DNA from: Pseudofrankia asymbiotica
GTDB taxonomy: Bacteria; Actinomycetota; Actinomycetes; Frankiales; Frankiaceae
NCBI RefSeq assembly: GCF_001983105.1
Contig: NZ_MOMC01000059.1
Location: 82,131-88,551, forward strand
DNA: 6,421 bases
Reading direction: 5' to 3'
A program made the translations under genes and the position numbers. This document shows positions 1-6,356 of this stretch, one piece after another; position 1 is the first letter of the stretch; each line of letters opens with the position of its first letter. A model generated the notes under the pieces. It had not been told where the DNA came from and ran no database searches. It was given only the letters and a program-made list of their open reading frames with translations.

Positions 1-1542
1 CTGAACGTCGTCGCATCCTGCTCGTGCCAGGACGAGGGTGTGCTGGCCTGCCCTCAATGCCTGCTCCCGTTCACCGCCCTGGTCGCCCGCACCTCCCGGG
101 CCCGCGCCGAGCAGATGCTCACCGACCTGCTCGGCCTCGCGCCCAGCGGCGCTGGCGCTGGCGTCGGAGCGGAGCCGTCGGTCGGGCGGGGCTGGAACCC
201 CGAAGATCTGCGGTCGATCGCGGACATCCCGATGCCGTCGCTCGACAGCGCCCTCGAGCTACGGTTCCGCCGGACGTTCACCGAAGCGCTGAAGGCCCGC
301 GGCGCGTCCGTCCAGGAGATCCCGCACCTCGTCGGCACCGAGGTGCGCTTCGGCGTGCCAGGGCAGGTGCACCGCCGCTGGACGCTGCGCCCGCAGGTCC
401 TCGTCCACGGCTGCCGGCCCGACTTCGAGCTGCTCTGCGAGGACCCGGCAATCCCGCGCGTCTACGTCTTCACGGACGGCCGTTTCTGGCACGCCACCCC
501 GGCGCACAACCGGATCGCGGACGACGCCGCGAAACGGGCCGTGCTGCGCGAGGCCGGCAATGTCGTCTGGGCGGTCACCGACGACGACGTCGCCACCTTC
601 GAGGCGATCGCCCGCGGCGAGCAGGCGACCCCCGCCGGCGCTGGCTGGTACACCGGCAAGGTCCGTGACCGGCTCGTTAAGCTGCGCCAGCAGTCCATCC
701 CCGCCGGCTCCGTCTCCGACGGGCTCGCCACCGCCGACGCCGTTACCCAGCTCATCCACTGGGTCATGGACCCCCGGCCCGAAGCCTGGCGCAAGCTCGC
801 CGACGGCCTCCCGTTCGCCCTCGTCGACGGCAAGCCCAAGCCCATCGGCACGCGCTCCGCCCTTGACCGCCTCGCTGCCGAGGCACTGGGCGCCACCTCG
901 CCCGCCGCGACCACCGAACCGGCCGGCATCGGGGACCAGCTCCGCAGCTGGTGCTGGCGCCACGGGCCGCTCGCGGTCGCCACCGCCGCCCGGGCGGCGA
1001 AGCCCCTGGACCCAGGGGCGGTCCTCGTTGTCGACGATCGCGACGACACGCTCGCCACCGTCGACGGGACCGCCGCCTGGCGACACTGGCTGGCGCTGTC
1101 CAACGTCCTCGGCCACGCGAGCCCTCGGATCGCCCGGCCGGTCGCCCTGTCCCAGGCCCTGGGACAAACCCTGGCGGCGACCACCGCGGACGAGACAGGC
1201 ATCCAGCCAGTCACGGCGCCTGGCGACGTCCGCGACACGGCTGCCGCCGTCTCGACGCTCCCAGCACCGTGGCAGGCGCTCGTCAAGGCGGCCGCGGACG
1301 ACACGGAACGCGCCCTGCTCGCCGGCCTGGCCGCCGCGGGCGTGCCGCTGCCCGAGCAGGGCTACGAGACTGACGACGGCTACCCCATCGACCTGGCCTG
1401 GGCGGCCGCGCACATCGCGGTCCTGGTCACTCCGGACGAGGCCGACATGGCGACGCTCGCGGGCGGCGGATGGCGGGTCGTCGGGCCCGACCTGGACCGA
1501 CTGGTAGAGCTGCTGACGGCAGCGGACACGGACGGAGTCTGA
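1..1542 (+). CDS. C-terminal part of a large DUF1998/MZB-type SF2 (DEAD/DEAH) helicase, 5'-truncated by the window edge
   Basis: The frame is open from base 1 and ends at TGA 1540-1542, giving 513 residues, so the true start lies upstream. The first 20 residues carry CxC (7, 9) and CPQC (17-20), the kind of cysteine cluster that closes the DUF1998/MZB zinc domain of large SF2 helicases. Residues ~128-198 read like a Vsr/DUF559 nuclease fold: RPDF (Asp141), then a strand into FTDG (157-160), WH, DDAAKR and a final VVWAV strand. The Glu/Gln-x-Lys expected at the second strand is absent, so catalysis is doubtful. A middle stretch has VVDDRDDTL and WRHWLALSNVLG, which I associate with this helicase family. 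Residues ~460-500 repeat a nuclease-like pattern (PIDLAW, IAVLV, GGWRVV), again without Glu-x-Lys. The helicase motifs themselves are outside the window, so the helicase call is inference. It would be cytosolic and ATP-driven on DNA, and is coupled to the next gene. Confidence 0.8.
   Translation: MNVVASCSCQDEGVLACPQCLLPFTALVARTSRARAEQMLTDLLGLAPSGAGAGVGAEPSVGRGWNPEDLRSIADIPMPSLDSALELRFRRTFTEALKARGASVQEIPHLVGTEVRFGVPGQVHRRWTLRPQVLVHGCRPDFELLCEDPAIPRVYVFTDGRFWHATPAHNRIADDAAKRAVLREAGNVVWAVTDDDVATFEAIARGEQATPAGAGWYTGKVRDRLVKLRQQSIPAGSVSDGLATADAVTQLIHWVMDPRPEAWRKLADGLPFALVDGKPKPIGTRSALDRLAAEALGATSPAATTEPAGIGDQLRSWCWRHGPLAVATAARAAKPLDPGAVLVVDDRDDTLATVDGTAAWRHWLALSNVLGHASPRIARPVALSQALGQTLAATTADETGIQPVTAPGDVRDTAAAVSTLPAPWQALVKAAADDTERALLAGLAAAGVPLPEQGYETDDGYPIDLAWAAAHIAVLVTPDEADMATLAGGGWRVVGPDLDRLVELLTAADTDGV
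984..1019. repeat. Two abutting perfect GC-rich inverted repeats inside the DUF1998-type gene
   Basis: Bases 984-999 read CGCCGCCCGGGCGGCG, a 16-bp perfect palindrome. Bases 1002-1019 read GCCCCTGG-AC-CCAGGGGC, 8-bp arms around 2 nt. They lie back to back in coding sequence. In DNA this rich in G+C such short palindromes arise often by chance, so no function is assigned. Confidence 0.5.
1148..1166. repeat. Perfect 9-bp inverted repeat inside the DUF1998-type gene
   Basis: TGTCCCAGG-C-CCTGGGACA is a 19-nt perfect inverted repeat with a single central base, within coding sequence for SQALGQ. It is the longest-armed short-loop palindrome I noticed and has some A/T pairs, so it is a little less trivial than the purely G/C ones. 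It could be operator-like, but its position far inside a gene argues against regulation of that gene. Confidence 0.5.
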
Positions 1543-1544
1543 GG
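1534..1544 (+). promoter_or_regulatory. Ribosome binding site of the UvrD-like gene, overlapping the upstream stop codon
   Basis: GGAG at 1534-1537 and GAGG at 1541-1544 both precede ATG 1549; the latter overlaps the TGA (1540-1542) of the preceding gene. With only 6 bp between stop and start, ribosomes finishing the first gene can reinitiate on the second. This favours co-transcription and translational coupling. ATG 1564 is a possible internal start but has no better Shine-Dalgarno sequence. Confidence 0.55.
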
Positions 1545-1548
1545 CTCG

Positions 1549-3951
1549 ATGAGCAACATCACGATGTCTCGACAGTTCCGTAAGCGACTCGACATCGACG
1601 GGTCGCTCAAGCAACGGGCCTGGGACTTCCTCACCAAGCTGATGACCGACCCGACGAGCCCGGGGCTGCACATCGAGCCGATCAAGGGCTCGCGCGACCC
1701 GCGGGTCCGTACCGGCCGGGTCAACGACAACTTCCGCGCCGTCATGTTCCTGGTCGCCCAGCAGCCCGAGCCGCACTTCGTGCTCGCTGCCGTCGCCAAG
1801 CACGACGAGGCCAACGCGCTCGCCGAACGGCTCGTTCTCACCACCAATCCGGTGACGGGCGTGCTGGAGGTGCTGGAGGACACCCCGGCGCATTGGGTTC
1901 CGCCAGCCCCGGCCGTCTCAGCGGCATACCCCGGTGAGGCCGGGGCCGCCGCGACCTCGGCCAGCGAGTCCGGCTCGGTCACGGCCGCGGAGGTGGCGCC
2001 GGAGGTCAGCCCGCCGCTGGCCCGGTTCACCAGCGCGGATCTCGAAGCGATCGGCCTATCGACGAGCCTGACGGCCCGGGCGCTCTCCTGCGTCGACGAG
2101 GACGCGCTCATCGCGGTCGCCGGTGACGAGCGGCTGCCGTCCTGGCAAGGTGACGCGCTGCTCGCCCTGGCGACCGGTGCCTCAGTCGCCGACGTGCTCG
2201 CCCAGCTGCGGCCGGCGCAGAAGGCGCCGACCGCGGCCGACGCGGCCGCAGCCTCGTCGGCGGGCGCCGAGTCGACCACGATGGATACCAAGCCGGAGTT
2301 GGTGCCCGAGCAGGGCCTGACGCCGGCGAGCGACGCCGAGGTCGAGGCGGCGCTCGCTCAGCCCGGCACGCTTATGGACTTCGTCCGGATCGAGACCGAC
2401 AACGAGCTGCGCCGCGTTCTTGATGGCACATTCGCCGACTGGCGGGTGTTCCTTCACCCCGAGCAGCGCCACTACGTCCACCTCGACACCAACGGCGCCT
2501 ACCGGCTGACCGGCGGCGCGGGCACCGGGAAGACCGTCGTCGCGCTCCATCGCGCCCGACACCTGACGTTCCACAAGAACGACGCGCGGATCGTGCTCAC
2601 CACCTTCACCCGCAACCTCGCCGACAACCTCGCCCGCGACCTGCGGATGCTCGACCCGTCGATCCCGCAGGTCCGGCTCGGGCAGCCGGGCATCACCGTC
2701 CGGGGAATCGACCAGCTAGCGCTGGAGATCGTCGGCTCCACCCCGGCGGAGATCCGCGCGAAGGCCGGCGGCGACCTCCTCGCCGCTGGCACGGTGCCCG
2801 GGCCCTTGGCCGACCGCGAGGAGCGCGCCGCCTGGGCCGACGCCGCCCGGGCGACGGGCCTGACCGGAGACGTGGCCAGGCCCAGCTTCCTCATCAGTGA
2901 ATACCGGATGGTCATCCTCGCCCGCGACCTGACCACCCGCGCCGACTACCTGCGCGCCCCCCGCCCCGGCCGCGGCACCCGGCTCTCCCGAGCCCAACGG
3001 ATGTCGATCTGGGACGCCGTCGAGAAGTACCGCCGCCAGCTCGCGCTCGACCAGAAGGCCAGCTTCGCCGAGATCGCCGTCCTGGCCGCCCGCTGCGCCG
3101 ACGCCACGGAGGCCGCCGACGGGCGCCGCCCGGCCGACTACGTCGTCGTCGACGAGGCCCAGGACCTGCACCCCGGCCACTGGCGGCTGCTGCGGGCGCT
3201 CGCCGCCGAGGGCCCGAACGACCTGTTCATCGCCGAGGACTCCCACCAGCGCATCTACGGCGAGAAGGTCGTCCTCTCCCGCTATGGCATCCACATCCGC
3301 GGCCGAAGCCGCCGGCTCACCCTCAACTACCGCACGACCGCCCAGAACCTGCGCTTCGCCGTCGGCATTCTCGCCGACACCCCCGTCACCGACCTCGACG
3401 ACGAGACCGACAGCGTCGCCGGCTACCGCTCCGCGATGAACGGCCCTGCCCCGGCTCTGCACCCCTGCTCCGGCCTGACCGAGGAACTCGACGCCGCCGC
3501 CGACACCCTGCGTGCCTGGCTGATCCCCCCGACCAAGAACGCCGACGACAGCGCGCGCGCCGCGAAGAGGGACGGCAAGGCGCTGGCTGTCGAGCCGGGA
3601 AGTCTCGGCATTCTCACCCGCAGCGCCGCCCAGCGCGACACTGTTGCGCAAGGCCTGCGGGACCGTGGGATCCCCGTCCAAGTCGTCGCCACCCAGGACC
3701 CCGGCCGCGCCGACGCTCCACGGCTGATGACCATGCATCGCGCCAAGGGCTTGGAGTTCAGCCGCGTCATCCTGTTCGGCGTCGACCGAAACGCCGTCCC
3801 CTCGGCCCAAGCCCTCGCCGACGAAACCCCCGACGAACGCGCCGACCGCGAGACCCGCGAACGCTTCCTCCTCTATGTGGCAGCTTCTCGAGCCCGAGAC
3901 GCCCTCGTAGTGCTCTGGACGGGCGCTCCATCACCGTTCCTGCCGCAGTAG
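1549..3951 (+). CDS. UvrD/Rep-type SF1 DNA helicase with N-terminal RelE/ParE-like domain
   Basis: This is an 800-residue cytosolic ATP-dependent DNA translocase/helicase. All SF1A motifs are present in order: a Q-motif-like HPEQ (303-306), Walker A GGAGTGKT (322-329), Ia TTFTRNLADNL (351-361), Walker B DEAQDL (535-540), III AEDSHQRIY (562-570), IV LNYRTT (592-597), V TMHRAKGLEF (728-737) and VI LLYVAASRAR (774-783). ATPase activity is therefore expected. Residues 1-98 look like a RelE/ParE fold, with a basic RVRTGRVNDNFRAV strand pair (52-65) and a terminal AVAKHDEAN. Residues ~155-222 form a small helical module, then an Ala/Ser-rich linker (~223-260) leads to the ATPase. No separate exonuclease domain is seen. 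The start is ATG 1549. The gene sits 6 bp after the DUF1998-type gene, so both probably form one operon. RelE-fused UvrD-like helicases occur in many bacteria; their natural role is not settled to my knowledge, so no gene symbol is given. Confidence 0.93.
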   Translation: MSNITMSRQFRKRLDIDGSLKQRAWDFLTKLMTDPTSPGLHIEPIKGSRDPRVRTGRVNDNFRAVMFLVAQQPEPHFVLAAVAKHDEANALAERLVLTTNPVTGVLEVLEDTPAHWVPPAPAVSAAYPGEAGAAATSASESGSVTAAEVAPEVSPPLARFTSADLEAIGLSTSLTARALSCVDEDALIAVAGDERLPSWQGDALLALATGASVADVLAQLRPAQKAPTAADAAAASSAGAESTTMDTKPELVPEQGLTPASDAEVEAALAQPGTLMDFVRIETDNELRRVLDGTFADWRVFLHPEQRHYVHLDTNGAYRLTGGAGTGKTVVALHRARHLTFHKNDARIVLTTFTRNLADNLARDLRMLDPSIPQVRLGQPGITVRGIDQLALEIVGSTPAEIRAKAGGDLLAAGTVPGPLADREERAAWADAARATGLTGDVARPSFLISEYRMVILARDLTTRADYLRAPRPGRGTRLSRAQRMSIWDAVEKYRRQLALDQKASFAEIAVLAARCADATEAADGRRPADYVVVDEAQDLHPGHWRLLRALAAEGPNDLFIAEDSHQRIYGEKVVLSRYGIHIRGRSRRLTLNYRTTAQNLRFAVGILADTPVTDLDDETDSVAGYRSAMNGPAPALHPCSGLTEELDAAADTLRAWLIPPTKNADDSARAAKRDGKALAVEPGSLGILTRSAAQRDTVAQGLRDRGIPVQVVATQDPGRADAPRLMTMHRAKGLEFSRVILFGVDRNAVPSAQALADETPDERADRETRERFLLYVAASRARDALVVLWTGAPSPFLPQ

Positions 3952-4114
3952 CCGTCGGCACAGGCCGTGGCCGCGTGGTGAGGTAGCTGGCGGGCACGGA
4001 CTCCACTTGGGGCATCGTCGATCTGTGGTCGGTCACCGCTGGAAGCGGAACAGATTGTTGGCGACACAGTCTCCGGCTGCCGCCCTCCCGAACGGCCGCG
4101 TGACATACAGACAT
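3952..4114 (+). other. AT-richer intergenic gap (no gene seen)
   Basis: About 163 bases separate the UvrD-like stop from the preferred GTG of the next gene. The reading frame of the next gene is open back to TTG 4007, so part of this gap could be coding, but its codons (CGA, TCT, AGA, TTG-TTG, ACA) are atypical for this genome. I find no strong hairpin followed by a T-run, so a rho-independent terminator is not supported. A CCGTG (3965-3969)/CACGG (3995-3999) pair has only 5-bp arms and a 25-nt loop. G+C is about 58% over 4021-4080 by hand count, clearly below the flanks. Confidence 0.5.
4047..4074 (+). promoter_or_regulatory. Possible ECF-sigma-type promoter upstream of the winged-helix-like gene
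   Basis: GGAAC at 4047-4051 and GTCTCC at 4069-4074 are 17 nt apart, resembling the GGAAC-N16/17-GTC pattern of actinobacterial ECF sigma factors such as SigE. Transcription would start near 4080, leaving a leader of roughly 20-35 nt before GTG 4100 or GTG 4115. The match is short, was found by eye among several patterns considered, and lies in a region that could be translated if TTG 4007 were the start. Treat it as a hint. Confidence 0.25.
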
Positions 4115-5500
4115 GTGGCCAGGCTTAGCGATAGGCAGCGTGAAATTCTCAAATGGATCGGGGACGGGACGCCTGAGCGTGCATGGCCTGATTTCAGCCA
4201 CCGTGTGACCGCCAAGGCGTTGGCGTCCCGCGGTTTGGTCCAGGTCCGTGGCCATGGAGCGGCATGGAGCGCGACGATCACCGAGGCCGGAAGGTTGTTG
4301 CTTGCCGGTGGTACGTCGGCCGGGACAGCCGGGACGCCGGAGGTCAGGACGACGCCGGAGGTCAGGACATCGCCGTCCCGTCCAACTGCGGACAGGACGA
4401 CGGCCGCGCCCGTTCCGGCACCGTCGACAGACGATCCGGAAACCTCAGGGACGACCGTGATGGACCGGGTGCTCAAGGCCGGCGGAGTGCTGCGGATCGA
4501 GAACCCGCACGCGACGGTCCGCGCGGCCTACCGGCGCGCGCTCGCGTCGATTCCTCCAGACGAGGTGCCCGACAGAAAACGGCTCACCTACCGGGGCCGC
4601 GACCGAGGCGACCTGGTGATCGAGCTGATCGACAAGCCGGATCCCGGCCCGCCACCCCCTGCGCCTATCCCGGTCCCGGACACCATCGACCCCGGTCTCC
4701 CGCTGTTGGCGCACCTGGCCGCGCACCCGCAGCTCCTGGACGTCTCCGAAAAGACGCGGGACCGGGCGCTGCGCCTAGTGCAGGCGCTCGTCGGCGAATG
4801 CGCCCGCCGCGGCCACGAGACCCGGCCGCGAGACGACGGGCCGAGTTTCGAGCTGGTCATCCGCGGCGAGACGATCGAGGTCACGGTCAACGAGAAGAAG
4901 GACAAAATCACCCGGATAGCTGACGAGGACCTCGCCCGGTTAAAGTACGACTGGCAACGTGCCAGCCCCACCACAGTGCTCGACTGGTCAGGCCGCCTCG
5001 TCATGACGCTGCCCAGTGAGCGGCGCTGGGCCGACCGGAAACGCTGGACCCTCGACAGCCAGCTGTCGTCACTGCTCATGACCGCCGAGTCGATCGCCGA
5101 TGGGCGTATCGCGGCCCGCGCCCACGCCGAACGGGCAAGGATCGAACGCCGCGAACGGTGGGAACAGGCCGTCCAGGAGGCACGCGAGGCGTACGTCGTG
5201 GAGCTCAACCGCGGTCGGCTCGCCGACCAGCTCCAGGCCCAGGCACACGCTCGGGACCTACGCGCTTACGCCGACGCCATCACCGCCCGGGCTACGACCT
5301 TGCACATCGAAGCCGAGTGTAGGGCCGCGCTCGGCTGGGCCGGATGGATCCGACAGGAAGCCGACCGCCTCGATCCCCTCCTCGTGGCCGGACAGCTGAG
5401 CTACCTGACGCCGGACGAGGTACCCCCAGCGAAGCTGGACCCGTTCATGCCCAAGGGCATGTCCGCCTACTCCCCACTCGACAGCCCCCACCGCTGGTGA
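4115..5500 (+). CDS. Unnamed protein: N-terminal winged-helix-like domain, Pro/Thr linker, C-terminal coiled coil
   Basis: It is 461 residues from GTG 4115. Residues 4-64 (LSDRQREILKWI ... ITEAGRLLL) look like a winged helix: recognition-like helix VTAKALASRGLV, then a wing-like WSATITEAGR; DNA binding is inferred. Residues ~65-115 are a Thr/Pro/Ser-rich linker containing TPEVRT twice, from a perfect 18-bp repeat. A mixed domain follows, including a proline run (PPPPAPIPVP, ~175-184) and basic/acidic strands such as ETIEVTVNEKKDK. Residues ~330-390 are a charged Arg/Ala/Glu coiled coil. The tail ends PFMPKG. I do not recognise a characterised family, although I recall similar actinobacterial hypothetical proteins that begin a few residues before LxxRQ. 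That recollection is why GTG 4115 is preferred. GTG 4100, TTG 4055 (GGAAG about 9 nt upstream) and TTG 4007 are alternatives in the same frame; none has a convincing ribosome binding site. No signal peptide or membrane segment is seen. Confidence 0.85.
   Translation: MARLSDRQREILKWIGDGTPERAWPDFSHRVTAKALASRGLVQVRGHGAAWSATITEAGRLLLAGGTSAGTAGTPEVRTTPEVRTSPSRPTADRTTAAPVPAPSTDDPETSGTTVMDRVLKAGGVLRIENPHATVRAAYRRALASIPPDEVPDRKRLTYRGRDRGDLVIELIDKPDPGPPPPAPIPVPDTIDPGLPLLAHLAAHPQLLDVSEKTRDRALRLVQALVGECARRGHETRPRDDGPSFELVIRGETIEVTVNEKKDKITRIADEDLARLKYDWQRASPTTVLDWSGRLVMTLPSERRWADRKRWTLDSQLSSLLMTAESIADGRIAARAHAERARIERRERWEQAVQEAREAYVVELNRGRLADQLQAQAHARDLRAYADAITARATTLHIEAECRAALGWAGWIRQEADRLDPLLVAGQLSYLTPDEVPPAKLDPFMPKGMSAYSPLDSPHRW
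4333..4368 (+). repeat. Perfect 18-bp tandem duplication in the linker
   Basis: GACGCCGGAGGTCAGGAC occurs at 4333-4350 and again at 4351-4368 without mismatch. The unit is six codons, so frame is kept and the linker gains TPEVRT twice. Identity at all third positions indicates a recent slippage or duplication event rather than selection for the peptide alone. It sits in the unstructured linker after the winged-helix-like domain, where length change would be tolerated. Confidence 0.95.
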
Positions 5501-5507
5501 TCTCCTC

Positions 5508-6356
5508 CTACCGGTTCGATGGGTCGGCGCGGAGCATCTCGACCGTCTGGCCGAGTTCGCGGGCGAGCCGGTCGGCCACCGACTTCCGCCCGGCCGCGCG
5601 CAGCGTCTCGATCGCGCGCTCGGCGACGTCGCCGGCCCTCTTGATCTCCTTACGCAGCTCCTCAAGCTCGTCCCACCGCGCACTCGCCGTAGCACCACAC
5701 CAGACCCGCAGGAGCTCACGTTTCGGCCGGCGATAACTCTCGCTGTCGCTCTCGCGAACCCACTCCGGCTCGAACCAGACCGGCCGGCTACCGGAGCTGT
5801 AGTAGCCGTGGATGGCCCCATGCTGGTACTCGCGTTCTTCTTTGTCGACCAAGGCCAGAATGCTGCGCGGATCTCGGCGCGCGAGCGCCTGCGCGGTCCG
5901 CAGCGCGACCGGCCAGGAGACGACCAATTTGCCGCCATCCTCGAACCCGACCGGGTCACCGGTGAAGTCCTCGATCGTAAGGCCCGACTTCGCAGCCAAC
6001 GCGGGCAGGTCGCTGATCTCCAGGTAGAAATACTTCCAGTGAAGCGACGCGATCTCCTCACCGATCAGGGTCGTTTCGAACACGTCGTTGGCGGCCCATG
6101 TCTCGGCCACGTCGTCGTCGGGCGAGAGCGCGTAGAGCGCGTCCCAGGTCGCCTCACGGGCCTCGAACGTCTCCACCGCATCCCAGAGAACCTTCAACCG
6201 GGTGGGCGGTACCCAGTCCTCTTTACCCTCCATGGCAGGGTCCTCGAACCGGACCAGGACCCGTGCGGGCCTGTTGGCGCCGTGGCGGACCACCCGCACC
6301 GGGACAAGCCGGTCGACACGGCGGGCCCGGTAACCCCACACCTCACCAGGTTCCAT
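5508..6356 (-). CDS. Unnamed 282-residue protein with possible Tudor/SH3-like N-terminus and coiled-coil C-terminus
   Basis: It reads from ATG (complement of 6354-6356) to TAG (complement of 5508-5510). The N-terminus MEPGEVWGYR leads into short strands PVRVVRHGANRPARVLVRF (19-37), then EDWVPPTRLKVLW (46-58), a pattern suggestive of a small beta-barrel of SH3/Tudor type; this is inference. The middle is Trp/Asp-rich (WDALYAL, HWKYFYLEI, FTGDPVGFEDGG, VSWPVALRTAQAL). Residues ~222-275 are a charged amphipathic helix or coiled coil (WDELEELRKEIKRAGDVAERAIETL). No catalytic motif, signal peptide or membrane helix is visible. The upstream complement holds only weak GGG-rich ribosome-binding candidates (a GGGATGA about 8 nt away, GGG about 2 nt away). 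The frame stays open to the window edge without another start codon. It converges on the preceding gene with 7 bp between stops. I recall similar actinobacterial hypothetical proteins but no function. Confidence 0.85.
   Translation of the reverse strand: MEPGEVWGYRARRVDRLVPVRVVRHGANRPARVLVRFEDPAMEGKEDWVPPTRLKVLWDAVETFEAREATWDALYALSPDDDVAETWAANDVFETTLIGEEIASLHWKYFYLEISDLPALAAKSGLTIEDFTGDPVGFEDGGKLVVSWPVALRTAQALARRDPRSILALVDKEEREYQHGAIHGYYSSGSRPVWFEPEWVRESDSESYRRPKRELLRVWCGATASARWDELEELRKEIKRAGDVAERAIETLRAAGRKSVADRLARELGQTVEMLRADPSNR

Noticed and set aside
560..1507. A 315-codon + strand frame overlapping the first gene
   Set aside because: The product is Ser/Pro/Arg low-complexity, as expected from a shifted frame of GC-rich coding sequence.
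1549..1842. A type II toxin-antitoxin pair
   Set aside because: The RelE-like segment is fused in frame to the helicase and there is no small antitoxin gene beside it; the preceding frame is the end of the large DUF1998-type protein.
1861..1878. 9-bp tandem repeat GTGCTGGAG x2 encoding VLEVLE
   Set aside because: It is short and in an amphipathic helix of ordinary composition; chance is a sufficient explanation.
259..1893. A 544-codon open frame on the - strand opposite the DUF1998-type gene and the start of the UvrD-like gene
   Set aside because: Its protein is a Gly/Arg/Val-rich composition typical of the antisense of high-G+C genes, with no motif. The + strand has recognisable domains and a coupled stop/start.
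2716..3810. A 364-codon open frame on the - strand opposite the UvrD-like gene
   Set aside because: It lies entirely opposite conserved SF1 helicase motifs and has repetitive Gly/Ala/Val composition, so it is a shadow frame.
4007..4114. N-terminal extension of the winged-helix-like protein from TTG 4007
   Set aside because: No ribosome binding site; unusual codons; no domain content before the LSDRQ segment; the possible promoter lies inside it. Kept only as an alternative start.
5489..5510. A terminator hairpin between the convergent genes (CACC-GCT-GGTG at 5489-5499)
   Set aside because: It has only four base pairs with a 3-nt loop and no T-run on either strand, too weak to call.
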